A stretch of DNA of 64,000 nucleotides from Novilysobacter_A longmucuonensis. Its GTDB lineage: Bacteria; Pseudomonadota; Gammaproteobacteria; Xanthomonadales; Xanthomonadaceae. Below are positions 23,722-33,500 of the stretch, piece after piece (position 1 is the stretch's first letter; each line of letters starts with the position of its first letter). A program made the position numbers and the translations under genes. The notes under the pieces were generated by a model, which did not search any database, had not been told where the DNA came from, and worked only from the letters and a program-made list of their open reading frames with translations. The DNA lies in assembly GCF_046600735.1 (NCBI RefSeq), contig NZ_JBJMAW010000004.1, positions 62,001 through 126,000 on the forward strand. The letters run 5' to 3'.

Positions 23722-25449
23722 TCAGTACCGCAGCCGGTCGGTCCAGGACCCGGGGATCGAGGCCGGATTGATGTTGTTGGGATTGTTGATCAGGTTGAAC
23801 AGCACGTCCTTGTTGTAGACGATCGCCGCACTACCGCCACCGCCTGACTGCACCTTTCCCTGCACGACAGCGGCACCATAGATCGTCATGTTGCCGTTGA
23901 CGCCGAGTACGGCAGACCCACCGGTCGCCGGGTCCAGCGTCGTGCTGCTATTGGGTTCGCGCAGGAACGCCAAGCCGTACATGACCAGGCCGTTGACCTG
24001 GGTCAGGCTGCCGTCGTAGACCAACGCCACCGGCTTACTGGGTGATCCGAACTGATTGAGGCCCCTGATCCTGTCACAGCCACCCGCAAAGCCCGGCAAG
24101 TCACCGATCGCCTCTTCATGTACCCAGATGACACCCTCACTGTCCGCACCCAACGCGTCGCATTGCGCCTGGTCATCGACTCCGTCGCCAATGTGGATCT
24201 TGTTGCGGATGTTGAGCAGATAGCAGGTGTCGGCCGGAAGCGATGCTGTGACCTCCGCCCCGGTTGTTGGATGCGGGTACTTGCAGTCCGCAAGAATGAT
24301 GCGTTCTTCGCCAAAGTGGCAATCCAGCGCTGCGGTCGTGCATGCATCGCCTTCGGCAATGCCGCCCCGGTTAACGTCCGTCCACGCGGACTGACCGAAC
24401 AGGAACGCGAACAGGTCCTCCGGGAACTCCTCCCGGCGGATATTCGCATTCGCAGTCGTTGGACAACCTGCAACATTGAGCGGGTCCGATTCGATGTCGA
24501 CGATGTCCATGCCTTCACAGAAGTCGGCGCCCTTGCCGAACGACAGGGAGTTGTCGGTCGGACATTTGCAGGTGTCGCACACGGCAATGCCGTCGAAGTA
24601 ACCAGGAGGCCCGGAGTTGCTACCGCCCTGGCGAATGAAATTATCGAAGTAGCAGGTGTTCGGCGTGCCGTTGGCACCGACGTCCAACCGCGACCAGATC
24701 GAGGTCGGTACGCCGGATCCGGCCGCATCGGGCGAGGTGACGACTTGCATGCCGCCGCCGACGTCGACCGAGCCCGACGCCACCAGCGGCGGTGTACCCA
24801 CCCCGGCAGCGAAAATGTTGTACGCGCCGATGGTCTGGCTGACGGTGGCACTGGAGCCTTCGCCGGTCAGGCTGCCCTTGGACACGAGGGTAGCGACCCA
24901 GGTGGTCGAGGCGTCATCGAGGCTGTCGGTGCATTCGGTACCCGCCGGGGTAGCGCCGGTGGCCGGGATCTCACGGACCCGGCACAGCACGGCGCCGACC
25001 TGACGGGTGGCGCCGAAACCGCCGACGCTTGAATCAGCAAGCTCGGCCTGCAACGGCAGCAGGCGGTCTGCCAGGGCAGCACCTCCACTTCCTTCAGCCA
25101 TGTACGTGAACATCGTGGCGCGCCGGGTGGCGGGCACAGCACCGCAGGGGAAATCGGTCTCGCTGGCACCACATTCCCGCCAGGTGTCGTTAGTGGCGAA
25201 CAGCGTCCGGTTTGCATTGAGGTATTCCACGCCCAGCGCGATGCCCGACTCCGCCGTTTCCTGTGCCAGCTTCGCGCGAAGATCATTGCCGGAAGTGCGT
25301 TGTTCAAAGCTGCCGACATTCAGCGCAAAGACCACGAAAAGGGTCGCGAGCAACAGCAGGACCATCACCACCAGCAGCGTGCTGCCAGTGGCCGTGCGTG
25401 CCGATGTCGAGCCAACGTGCGGGCGCTCCAGTGCAATCCGGTTGTTCAT
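23722..25449 (-). CDS. pilX: PilX-like minor pilin, enlarged
   Basis: A 575-residue protein. The N-terminus has a PilX_N-type membrane helix (TGSTLLVVMVLLLLATLFVV) lacking the usual Glu+5, followed by FEQRTSGNDLRAKLAQETAE, the conserved PilX segment. Family members are usually about 160-500 residues, so this is long. The C-terminal region has paired cysteines (VCDTCKCPTD, DFCEGMD) and a Gly/Ser-rich end (VQSGGGGSAAIV). It begins one base after the pilW stop and ends four to ten bases before pilV. It probably promotes pilus assembly and surface contact. Confidence 0.85.
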   Translation of the reverse strand: MNNRIALERPHVGSTSARTATGSTLLVVMVLLLLATLFVVFALNVGSFEQRTSGNDLRAKLAQETAESGIALGVEYLNANRTLFATNDTWRECGASETDFPCGAVPATRRATMFTYMAEGSGGAALADRLLPLQAELADSSVGGFGATRQVGAVLCRVREIPATGATPAGTECTDSLDDASTTWVATLVSKGSLTGEGSSATVSQTIGAYNIFAAGVGTPPLVASGSVDVGGGMQVVTSPDAAGSGVPTSIWSRLDVGANGTPNTCYFDNFIRQGGSNSGPPGYFDGIAVCDTCKCPTDNSLSFGKGADFCEGMDIVDIESDPLNVAGCPTTANANIRREEFPEDLFAFLFGQSAWTDVNRGGIAEGDACTTAALDCHFGEERIILADCKYPHPTTGAEVTASLPADTCYLLNIRNKIHIGDGVDDQAQCDALGADSEGVIWVHEEAIGDLPGFAGGCDRIRGLNQFGSPSKPVALVYDGSLTQVNGLVMYGLAFLREPNSSTTLDPATGGSAVLGVNGNMTIYGAAVVQGKVQSGGGGSAAIVYNKDVLFNLINNPNNINPASIPGSWTDRLRY

Positions 25450-25450
25450 G

Positions 25451-26104
25451 TCAGTCCACCTCTCCTGAGCGGACGTAGATCGTCTGCCGGAATGTTCGTT
25501 CGAGTCCGTCCAGCGCAGATCCCTGGGGCGCCGTGGCCAGACGTCCGCTGACGACGATGTCGTAGCGCGAGGGATTGGTTGCATTGCGCTGGAACAGCAG
25601 CGTGGTCACTACGACCTGCCCGGAGTTGAGCGTCTCTCCAGCGAGGCAATCGGTGCCCGTCGGATTCAAGCGGATGTCGGTCCCGTCCAGCCAGATGCTG
25701 CGCGTCACGGCAGCCGCCGGAGCCGGCGGATCGGGCGGCTCGTCATAGCCGAAGACGATGCATGACCCGCTTTGGACGTTCTCGCCGGCTTCAATGATGT
25801 TGATGTCGTCCTGGTTTATCGCGCCGCCGCTGGCGATCAGGCTTACCGGATCGGCGGTGTAACGTGCGCGACGCAACTCTCGGGTCATCACTTCCGTGAT
25901 CGCCCGCAGTTCCTGCGTCAGCCGGGTGACCTGGATGTTCTCGGAGTTGGCTTGCGCAACGGAGACCACGAAGCCGAGCGTGGCCAGCACCACCGCCAGC
26001 CCCACCACCAAAGCGACCATCAGTTCGACGAGCGAGAACCCATGCGCCCGCGCGGGAACGGCGCGACTCGTCCGGGCAGTGCCGGCCCTGTAAATCATCA
26101 GCAT
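25451..26104 (-). CDS. pilW: PilW-like minor pilin
   Basis: This 217-residue protein has a prepilin cleavage site in ARAHG then FSLVELMVALVVGLAVVLAT, Glu at +5, and the PilW-type continuation with LTQELRAITEVMTRELRRARY. The ATG at 26104 overlaps the fimT stop by seven bases and has GGGG eight bases ahead; a second in-frame ATG lies at 26098. PilW joins the minor-pilin complex that initiates type IV pili. Confidence 0.88.
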   Translation of the reverse strand: MLMIYRAGTARTSRAVPARAHGFSLVELMVALVVGLAVVLATLGFVVSVAQANSENIQVTRLTQELRAITEVMTRELRRARYTADPVSLIASGGAINQDDINIIEAGENVQSGSCIVFGYDEPPDPPAPAAAVTRSIWLDGTDIRLNPTGTDCLAGETLNSGQVVVTTLLFQRNATNPSRYDIVVSGRLATAPQGSALDGLERTFRQTIYVRSGEVD

Positions 26105-26688
26105 GATTGGTACCCCGGGACCGGACGCTTGCCCGCTGTGACGCAGGTGCGCGCCTGCCCAAGCGCGCTTACCACGACGGTAAGGCCGTACCGCTCGGTG
26201 GATGAAAGGAACTGGATGCTTGGCGCGGGCGTCCAGTCGCCCACCGCCAGCGTCCCGCCTTTGCTGTCGTAGGTGAAATCCTCGCCGACGGCTGCGACAG
26301 AGACGCCGGTACGACCGGTTCCGTTGACCACGACGAGGTCGCCGCCGACCATGCAGCTGGCAGCTGCGGTGCAATCACACGCGGCCGGAATGGTCTCGAC
26401 AAGCGCGCCCGCGGTCCCCGGCTCGGCCGCCTGGACCGCACCGACACACCATGCGGTGGTCGTCCCGCCCACGCTCAGGCGCACGTTGCGATCCGCTTCC
26501 ACCGCAGCCTGCCGCGCGTTCGCGAACACGGCGAAGGTGTCGTCGACCGCACTGCGCAGCCGGTACCGTTCGAAGAAATCAGCAAACGACGGCTGCGCGG
26601 CCGCCAGCAGGATTGCCAGGACCGCCAGGGTCACCATCAACTCGACCAGCGTAAAGCCTGAACTCCCCGCTCCGGCGCGACGTGCCAC
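26098..26688 (-). CDS. fimT: FimT/GspH-type minor pilin, GTG start
   Basis: This 196-residue protein begins with GSSG then FTLVELMVTLAVLAILLAAA, a standard type IV prepilin leader, and continues with a GspH domain (FFERYRLRSAVDDTFAVFAN) and a disulfide-prone CDCTAAASC. The GTG start has GGGG seven bases upstream. It is the promoter-proximal gene of the minor-pilin operon and is transcribed divergently from the pilin gene at 26853. FimT-family proteins in some bacteria bind DNA during natural transformation; nothing here decides that. Confidence 0.87.
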   Translation of the reverse strand: MARRAGAGSSGFTLVELMVTLAVLAILLAAAQPSFADFFERYRLRSAVDDTFAVFANARQAAVEADRNVRLSVGGTTTAWCVGAVQAAEPGTAGALVETIPAACDCTAAASCMVGGDLVVVNGTGRTGVSVAAVGEDFTYDSKGGTLAVGDWTPAPSIQFLSSTERYGLTVVVSALGQARTCVTAGKRPVPGYQSC

Positions 26689-26718
26689 GTGAATACCCCA
26701 CCCCTATTTCGATGCGTG

Positions 26719-26748
26719 ACTTTACGCAGGCTTGCCTCCGTGCGACAA
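26719..26748 (-). promoter_or_regulatory. Candidate promoter of the minor-pilin operon
   Basis: TTGTCG (26748-26743) and TAAAGT (26724-26719) are spaced by 18 bases, which would start transcription near 26711, about 23 bases before the fimT GTG. Confidence 0.35.
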
Positions 26749-26852
26749 GCGCCGGCGGACGGGCGGTTCCGTTTGTGGGATGAACGCCCGCTTTCAGGCC
26801 TTCGAGGCACGGGACTCGGTGCTAACATCGCCGCAACGCAGGGGAAAACGTC

Positions 26853-27281
26853 ATGCACAAGGCCCGGGGCTTCACTCTTATCGAGCTGATGGTGGTCGTG
26901 GCGATCGTCGCGATCATCGCCTCGATCGCGATTCCGTCGTACACCGAGCAGGTGCGCAAGAGCCGGCGCTCGGAAGCGGCACGCTTCGTCGGGGAGATGC
27001 AGCTGGAGCTGGAGCGGTGGCGGGCGGAGAATCCGTCGTATGCCAACTGCACCGGCACTCCCTGCGGCTCGGGTACCTACCCGACCGTGCCGGATGCTGC
27101 GGCGTCGCCGTTCTATGACATCGAAATTCCCACGGCGACCGCTACCGCTACCGACTACATCATCACCGCCGCGCCGCGAGGTGGCACCGCTCAAGCCGGG
27201 GATCGCTGCGGCACGCTGACGTTGACTCGCAGCGTGAACAGCGGCAAGCCGACCTGGGGCGGCGACGCGTCCTGCAATTGA
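26853..27281 (+). CDS. pilE: Type IV pilin (PilE/PilA-like)
   Basis: A 142-residue pilin with a short leader, MHKARG then FTLIELMVVVAIVAIIASIA, and Glu at +5. It continues with PSYTEQVRKSRRSEAARFVG, and carries two cysteine pairs (CTGTPC; CGTL and the C-terminal CN) that could form the D-region disulfide. AGGGG lies about eight bases before the ATG. The YTEQVRKSRRSEA pattern is that of PilE proteins near minor-pilin operons; whether it is the major pilin or another minor subunit cannot be told. It faces fimT divergently. Confidence 0.9.
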   Translation: MHKARGFTLIELMVVVAIVAIIASIAIPSYTEQVRKSRRSEAARFVGEMQLELERWRAENPSYANCTGTPCGSGTYPTVPDAAASPFYDIEIPTATATATDYIITAAPRGGTAQAGDRCGTLTLTRSVNSGKPTWGGDASCN

Positions 27282-27326
27282 GGCCGGGCCGGTTGGGTCC
27301 GATGCGCCGGTTTTCGGTGCGATCTA

Positions 27327-27411
27327 GATTCGCGGCTGGAGCCGCTCCTACGGGCGGGGGATTTTGGTGGCTGGGGGTCGCGACTTACGTCGCTCCTACA
27401 GCCGCTCCTAC
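27327..27411. repeat. Unpaired family A repeat remnants
   Basis: Three inverted-orientation copies or fragments (ending 27351, 27399 and 27411) lie between pilE and the kinase. All point the same way and no partner is visible. Confidence 0.7.
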
Positions 27412-27466
27412 GGTCGCTGGTGGAGTCGCGCCTGCAAAGGCGTGGGCGCTGGCGGTGTGAACGTCG

Positions 27467-28522
27467 ATGTCCACACGGACTGACCCGCGTCCGACCGGCA
27501 GCTATCCGCTCGATGCCCTGTGGCGACCTTCGGCGATCCTGTGGATCGCGCTGACCGGCATCGCGCTGGCGGCGGTACTGACGCTGGCGCCAGGAGTTGG
27601 CAGTGACCGCTGGATCTACTTCGGCCTGATCCTGCTGGTGATCCAGTGGATCTCGCTGCTGACGCTGGGCGCGCTGTACCTGCTGCGCCGCCCCCTCAGC
27701 CGCCTAAGTCCGCCGCGCGTGGCCTATGTCGCGGTGCTCCTGCTGCTGCTCGGCACCTGGCTGGTGGGAAGTGCGGCATGGCTGCTGATGCGCGGCATCT
27801 GGCCGGAAGCGGGCGACGACTGGCCGTCGCTGATGCTGCGGCTGACCGCGATCGCGCTGGCTGTGGGCGTGCTCGGGCTGGCGGCGTTCCGCAACCACTG
27901 GCGCGCACGGCAATTGGCGGTGCGGGCCAAGCAGGCCGAGCTGGAGGCGCTGCAGGCGCGCATCCGGCCGCACTTCCTGTTCAACACGCTCAATACCGGG
28001 GCGGCACTGGTGCATCAGCGACCGGGCGAGGCGGAACGCTTGCTGCTGGACCTGGCCGACCTGTTCCGCGCGGCGCTGGCCGGGCCGCACGAGGTTTCAC
28101 TGGAGGACGAGCTCGCGCTGGCGCGGCGTTACCTGGAGATCGAGGCGTTGCGGTTCGGCGACCGCCTGCAGGTGCGCTGGGAGTTGCCGCGAGAGCTGCC
28201 GCCGGTGATGGTGCCGGCGCTGTCGATCCAGCCGCTGGTCGAGAACGCGATCCGCCACGGCGTGGAGCGCCTGCCCAGTGGCGACATCGAGGTGGCGGTC
28301 AGCACGACATCGGACACGGTGGTCGTGCGGATCAGCAACCCGCTGCCGCGGCCGGATGGCCCGGCGGTCCCCGGGCATCAGGTCGGGCTGAACGCATCGC
28401 AGGTGCGGATCGAGGCGCTGACCGGTGGTCGCGGCAGCGTGCAGACCCAGGTGGTGGGGGACAGGTTCGTCGCGACGGTGCGGTTGCCGCTGGCAGCAGA
28501 GCATGGAGCCGCGGGCGGGTAG
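27467..28522 (+). CDS. LytS/AlgZ(FimS)-type sensor histidine kinase
   Basis: A 351-residue inner-membrane kinase. Four hydrophobic helices occupy about residues 22-142 and no periplasmic sensor domain is evident. The cytoplasmic part has the HisKA_7TM/LytS-type phosphoacceptor QARIRPHFLFNTLNT (His-169) and an N box PLVENAIRHG (Asn-260) in the ATPase domain, ending in GGRGSVQTQVVGDRFVATV. The architecture matches AlgZ/FimS, which with AlgR controls pili and alginate in Pseudomonas. No response regulator gene is adjacent: repeats and a minus-strand gene follow. Confidence 0.85.
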   Translation: MSTRTDPRPTGSYPLDALWRPSAILWIALTGIALAAVLTLAPGVGSDRWIYFGLILLVIQWISLLTLGALYLLRRPLSRLSPPRVAYVAVLLLLLGTWLVGSAAWLLMRGIWPEAGDDWPSLMLRLTAIALAVGVLGLAAFRNHWRARQLAVRAKQAELEALQARIRPHFLFNTLNTGAALVHQRPGEAERLLLDLADLFRAALAGPHEVSLEDELALARRYLEIEALRFGDRLQVRWELPRELPPVMVPALSIQPLVENAIRHGVERLPSGDIEVAVSTTSDTVVVRISNPLPRPDGPAVPGHQVGLNASQVRIEALTGGRGSVQTQVVGDRFVATVRLPLAAEHGAAGG

Positions 28523-28544
28523 ACGGCGAAGGCACCGCGCTGTT

Positions 28545-28785
28545 GTAGGAGCGGGCCATGCCCGCGATGTGAGTGACGCGAGTGCGTGCATCGCGCCCAT
28601 GGGGCGCTCCTACAAAGGCACCGTCCTGTTGTAGGAGCGGGCCATGCCCGCGATGCGAGTGACGCGAGTGCGTGCATCGCGCCCATGGGGCGCTCCTACA
28701 ATGAGGAGCGGGCCATGCCCGCGATGTGGAGTGACGCGAGCGCGTGCATCGCGCCCATGCTCCTATAGATATGCGGCGCTCCTAC
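28545..28785. repeat. Three tandem copies of a paired palindromic repeat
   Basis: Each unit of about 80 bases contains TAGGAGCGGGCCATGCCCGC, a conserved spacer (GATGNGAGTGACGCGAG) and the inverted half with CATCGCGCCCATGGGGCGC. Units one and two are nearly identical; unit three has a disrupted right half containing a short AT-rich insertion. It lies between the convergent kinase and ppnN genes. Confidence 0.9.
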
Positions 28786-28792
28786 GGACACA

Positions 28793-30175
28793 TCACGCCA
28801 CCACGCGGTAGCAGGGCTGGTAGTCGCCGGCGATCTTCATGCGGCGCTGCTCGACGAACGCGCGCAGCAGGGCGTCCAGTGACTGCATCATGTCGGGGTC
28901 GCCGTGGATCTCGAACGGGCCGTGTTGCTCGATCCGGCGGATCCCCTCCTCCTTGACGTTGCCGGCGACGATGCCGGAAAACGCACGGCGCAGGTCGGCG
29001 GCCAGGTCGCAGGGTTTGCGGCCGTGGTGCAGGTCCAGCGCGGCCATCGCTTCGTGGCTGGGCACGAACGGCCGCTGGAATTCCAGCGGGATGTCGATCG
29101 ACCAGTTGAAGAAGAACGAGTCCTTGTGGACGATGCGGTATTCGCGGACCTTGCGGATGCCGGCGACCATGCGCTGGGCCACCGCGCCCGCATCGCCGGT
29201 GATGATCTCGTAGCGCGAGGTCGCGGCCTCGCCGAGGGTCAGGCGCAGGAACCGGTCGATCTGCTCGAAGTACGGCGCCGATGCGGTCGGTCCGGTCAGG
29301 ATCAGCGGGAACGGCAGCTGGGCGTTCTCCTCGCGTAACAGGATACCGAGCAGGTACAGGATTTCCTCGGCGGTGCCGACGCCGCCGGGGAACACCACGA
29401 TGCCGTGGCCGATCCGCACGAAAGCTTCGAGCCGCTTCTCGATGTCCGGCATGATCACCAGATGGTTGACGATCGGGTTGGGCGACTCGGCGGCAATGAT
29501 GCCCGGCTCGGTCACGCCGATGTAGCGCATGCGGCGCTGGCGCTGCTTGGCGTGGGCGATCGTCGCGCCCTTCATTGGCCCCTTCATCGCGCCCGGGCCG
29601 CAGCCGGTGCAGATGTCCAGGCCGCGCAGGCCGAGCTCGTAGCCGACGTTCTTGGTGTACATGTACTCGTCGCGCGAGATCGAGTGGCCGCCCCAGCACA
29701 CCACCAGGTTGGGGTCGGTGCTCGGCTGCAGCGCGCGCGCGTTGCGCAGCAGGTCGAACACCGCATCGGTGATTCCGCTGCTGGTGCGCAGGTTGCGGTT
29801 GCAACCCTCGCCCATCTCCATCGCGGTGTAGGCCAGGTCGCGCACCACCGCGAACAGCAGCTCGGCGAAGCCGCGGATGATCACCCCGTCGACGAAAGCC
29901 ATCGCCGGGGCGTGCTTGAGGTCGATGCGGATGCCGCGGTCCTGCTGCTCGACCTGGATGTCGAACTCCGGATACAGCTCGCGCGCCGCGCGCGGATCGT
30001 CGGAGGCGTTGCCGCTGGTCAGCACCGCCAGCGCGCAACGGCGCAGCAGGTCGTGCATGCCGGTGGAGGCATCGCGCAGGCGCGCCACTTCGTCGCGCGA
30101 CAGGATGTCGAGGCCGCCGCTGGGATAGAGGCTGGCGTCGACAGTGGGCAGGCTTTGGAGGGTCGGTGCGGACAT
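28793..30175 (-). CDS. ppnN: Pyrimidine/purine nucleotide 5'-monophosphate nucleosidase PpnN (YgdH)
   Basis: PpnN cleaves nucleoside monophosphates to base plus ribose 5-phosphate and in E. coli is tuned by (p)ppGpp. The 460-residue product (454 in E. coli) has a DUF4478-like N-terminal part, the central LOG/lysine-decarboxylase-like Rossmann domain with VVFPGGVGTAEEILYLLG and TGCGPGAMKGPMKGATIA, and a C-terminal DUF3412-type region with KDSFFFNWSIDIPLEFQRPF. The start MSAPTLQSLP at 30175 is preceded by GAGAGA. It is cytoplasmic and monocistronic. Confidence 0.95.
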   Translation of the reverse strand: MSAPTLQSLPTVDASLYPSGGLDILSRDEVARLRDASTGMHDLLRRCALAVLTSGNASDDPRAARELYPEFDIQVEQQDRGIRIDLKHAPAMAFVDGVIIRGFAELLFAVVRDLAYTAMEMGEGCNRNLRTSSGITDAVFDLLRNARALQPSTDPNLVVCWGGHSISRDEYMYTKNVGYELGLRGLDICTGCGPGAMKGPMKGATIAHAKQRQRRMRYIGVTEPGIIAAESPNPIVNHLVIMPDIEKRLEAFVRIGHGIVVFPGGVGTAEEILYLLGILLREENAQLPFPLILTGPTASAPYFEQIDRFLRLTLGEAATSRYEIITGDAGAVAQRMVAGIRKVREYRIVHKDSFFFNWSIDIPLEFQRPFVPSHEAMAALDLHHGRKPCDLAADLRRAFSGIVAGNVKEEGIRRIEQHGPFEIHGDPDMMQSLDALLRAFVEQRRMKIAGDYQPCYRVVA

Positions 30176-30440
30176 CGTGTCTCTCGTTCGTTGTCGTTGT
30201 CGTTGGCTGGGCGAGACTCTAGCGCAGCGATGGGCGCATGAGGGATGTGGACATGCGGGACATAGGCTGGGCTGACAAGCCCGGCGACCGAGGCTTCGGT
30301 GAGCTGCGCAACAAATGCTGGGCTTTTCAGCCCAGCCTACAGCTTTGTGGTGGGCGTCCTGGGTTCGGACGTGGCGGCTTGTGCGAAGGGCATCGCGCCC
30401 ATGGGGCGCTCCTACAAAACCGGGGGACGAACACGGGGGC
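30176..30440. repeat. Inverted repeat pair (family F) and single family A copy
   Basis: TAGGCTGGGCTGACAAGCC (30263-30282) and its inverse GGCTTTTCAGCCCAGCCTA (30321-30340) form a pair. A lone family A variant half follows at 30391-30415. No gene is seen in this upstream region of ppnN. Confidence 0.75.
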
Positions 30441-30475
30441 AAAAAGAAGGCGGCCGGGAAATCCCGGCCGCCTTC
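30441..30475 (-). terminator. Terminator of the TonB receptor gene
   Basis: GAAGGCGGCCGGGA and its perfect complement form a 13-14-base-pair hairpin. On the minus strand it is followed by five T residues, 40 bases after the receptor stop. Confidence 0.9.
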
Positions 30476-30514
30476 GATACTACGTCCAGCTGTCGTGCAA
30501 TCGGCAGGCGCCGG

Positions 30515-33500
30515 TCAGAACTCGTAGCGGAAGCCGACCTGCGCCGACCAGCGCGACTGGCCCACACCGTCGCGAAGCTCCACCTCATCGCCACCACGGG
30601 TGAAATCGTAGACGTACTTGCCGGTTTCCGGATTGACGCCGGCAAAGCCCGCGACGCCGCGCACGTACGAGAACGGCACTTCCTCGACGCGGCCCCACTC
30701 GTCGTTGATCAGATTGCCCACGTTGAGGATGTTCACAAAGATCTCGCTGTTGCCCCTGAAGAAGCCGGGCAGCTCCTGCGAGAAATGCAGGTCGAAGCGG
30801 TTGACCCACGGCGAGTTGGCGTCGTTGCGGCCGGCGACCTGACCGCGGTGCGAGTTGAGGTACTCGTCATTCGCGATGAAGTCCCAGAAGCCCTGTACGT
30901 CCGAACCGGGGGTGAACTCGACGTCGCCCGGGCCGAGCGGAATGTAGAACAGGTCGTTGTCGTTGATGCGGTCGCCGTTGGCGTCGTTGGCGTACACGAA
31001 GCTGTAGCCGCGTCCACGGCGTCCTTCGTAGAACAGCGTCATCGACGTCGACAGGTCGGCAAAGAAGTTGCGGTTGTACCCGACCAATGCGGTAAAGCGA
31101 TCCTGCACTTCGTAGTTCGAGGTCGCCGAGACTTCCTCGTTGGCGTTGAAGACCGCGTTGTTGTTCCAGTTGGAGATCGCGCGCGAGGAGGTGCCCGGGT
31201 TGACGTCGGTCGAGTTGCCGAAGGTGTAGGCAACGCGGCCATGCCAGTGCTCGGCCAGCGGCTTTTCGAGCGAGAGGGTCAGGTTCTGTGCGCGGCCCTT
31301 GCTGGTGTTGCGCAACAACAGCACGTCGTTGAAGCCGGGATCGGCGTTCGCGCGGGCCAGCGAGCGCGTGCTGTACGGATTGCGGTAGGCGGTCGGAGCA
31401 GTGGTTTCCCAGTACGCGACACGGCCATCGGGCAGCACCGAGCTCGGAGCGCCGAGGTTGAGGTGCTCGTAGAAGATGCCGTTCTCGACGTCGGTCAGCA
31501 GCAGCTCGGTCGTGAACACCAGACCCCACCACGGCAGCTGCGTGTCGAAGGCGAGGTTGGCGCGCCACACGGCGGGCTGCTCGAAGTCCGGCGACACCAC
31601 GTCGACGTCCTGCACGCCGCCGCTGACCCCGCCCGGACGCGGCTGGTTGTCCGGATCGGCCGAATAGCCTTCGGAGCCATCGAAGTCCCGGAACACCGCC
31701 ACGGTGCCGCCCGGATTGGTGAACGCATTGGATAGCCACACGTCGGGCGTCGAGCCCTGGAACAGGCCCACACCACCGCGCAGCTGGGTCGGCAGGTTGC
31801 TGTCGAACGCGTAGTTGAAGCCGAGGCGCGGCTGCAGCAATCCATTGCCGTCTACCGTGCCGTCGTTGCGGAAGCCATAAGTGTCTTCGAAGCCGGGGTT
31901 GTACAGCGGCCGGCCGTCGACGCTCGGCGTGTCCAGACGCAAACCGTAGTTCACGCTGAGGTTGCCGGTGACCCACCAGGTGTCCTGCACGAACAGGCCG
32001 ATGTTACGCAGACCGAACCGGGCTGCGGCGTCGTTGACGGACCCATCCGGATTCGGCGTGGTGCGCAGCTGGTAGAACGAGTAGTTACCGGCCTCGAAAT
32101 CGTCTATCGAGTCGAATTCGTACTGGCCCAGCGAGCCGAACACGAACAGGTTGAAGATGTCCTTGTCCTTGTAGTCGGCGCCGAAACGGATGGTGTGATC
32201 GCCGAGGAAAAGGTCGCCGATGAAGTGAGCATTGGTGTACTCGTTCTCCAGCCGGTTGGCATGGCGGAACAGCTCGCTGCCGAAGCGTACGCCGGCACCG
32301 CTGTCCACATCGACGGTGGTCTGCGGCGCCCGGGCATTGAGCACCGGTGCACTCAGGTAATCGCCGCGCGACACCGAGATTTCGGTGCTGAAGTTGTCAC
32401 TCCAGTTGCTGTACAGCTGGGTGGCGAAGGTTTCGTAGCTGACTTCGTTGGCGTACCAGTGGCTGGAGAACGAGATGCCATTCTGGAACTGGTACGGGAT
32501 GTTGATCTGGTTGCCGATCGTCTCCGAATAACGCGCGCTGAGCCGGTGCGCGTCGCTGATGTTCCAGTCGATCTTGGCGAGGATCTTCTCGTCGCTGTTC
32601 TCGAGATCCGGCGGCGGGGTCAGGCCGCCGACATCGAGTCCATAGCCCTGTGCGATCGCGGCGATGCGGTCGAGTTCGGCCTGGCTGACGTTGCCTACCG
32701 ACAGCGCGTTCAGGCCCGGCCCCGGCGAAGTGCGGGTGAATTCCTCGTAGGCGAGGAAGAAGAACAACGTGTCCTTGATGATCGGACCGCCCAGGGTGAC
32801 GCCGGCGGTGACCTCGTCGCTGAAGCCGTCGAACTCATCGTCGTCGCCGTCGCCGTCTGAGTCGATTTCGCCGAACATGTCCTTGTCGCGGTAGATGTAG
32901 TACGCCGAGCCGGAGAATTCGTTGGTGCCCGACTTGGTGACGGCATTGATGCTGGCGCCGGTGAAGTCGGACTGGGTGACGTCGTAATTGGCCAGGTCGA
33001 CGCTGATCGATTCAATCGTGTCGATCGAGAACGGCTGGTTCAGTGCCGCGACGCCATTGTCGTTGAGGCCGAACTCGTCGTTGACCGACACCGAATCGAC
33101 CGTGATGGAGTTGAATCGGCTGTTCTGGCCGACGGCGGAGATGGAACCGCCGCGCTCGTCGTCGATGATGGTCAGGCGCGGGTCGAGGCGTGCCACATCC
33201 TGGTAGGAGCGGCTGATGGTCGGCGCGGTCTGGATCTGTTCCAGGCTGTAGTTGGTGCCGGTGCCCATCTTGTCGGCGCTGAAGATATCCGAACCCGCAA
33301 CGGCCACGGCCTCGACCGTGCCCAGCGTCGTCACGTCGTCGTTGAGGCGCGCGTCGAGCTGCGAAACCTCGTCCAGCGCCAGATAGAGGTTCTCGCGGCT
33401 GGTGCTGCCGTCGCCGGCTTTGGCGATGGTGACCGTGTAGGGACCACCGACGCGCAGACCGCGAGCGTTGTAGCGGCCGTTGGCGTCGGTGCTGACGCGA

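Noticed and set aside
26805..26823. Possible sigma-54 promoter ahead of the pilin gene (AGGCACG...)
   Set aside because: The -24 half matches, but the -12 half lacks GC at the required 10-base spacing, unlike the site at 16280-16294.
28545..28785. Three regularly spaced repeats that could suggest a CRISPR array
   Set aside because: The spacers are themselves repeated, the units are palindromic pairs found all over the window, and no cas gene is present.
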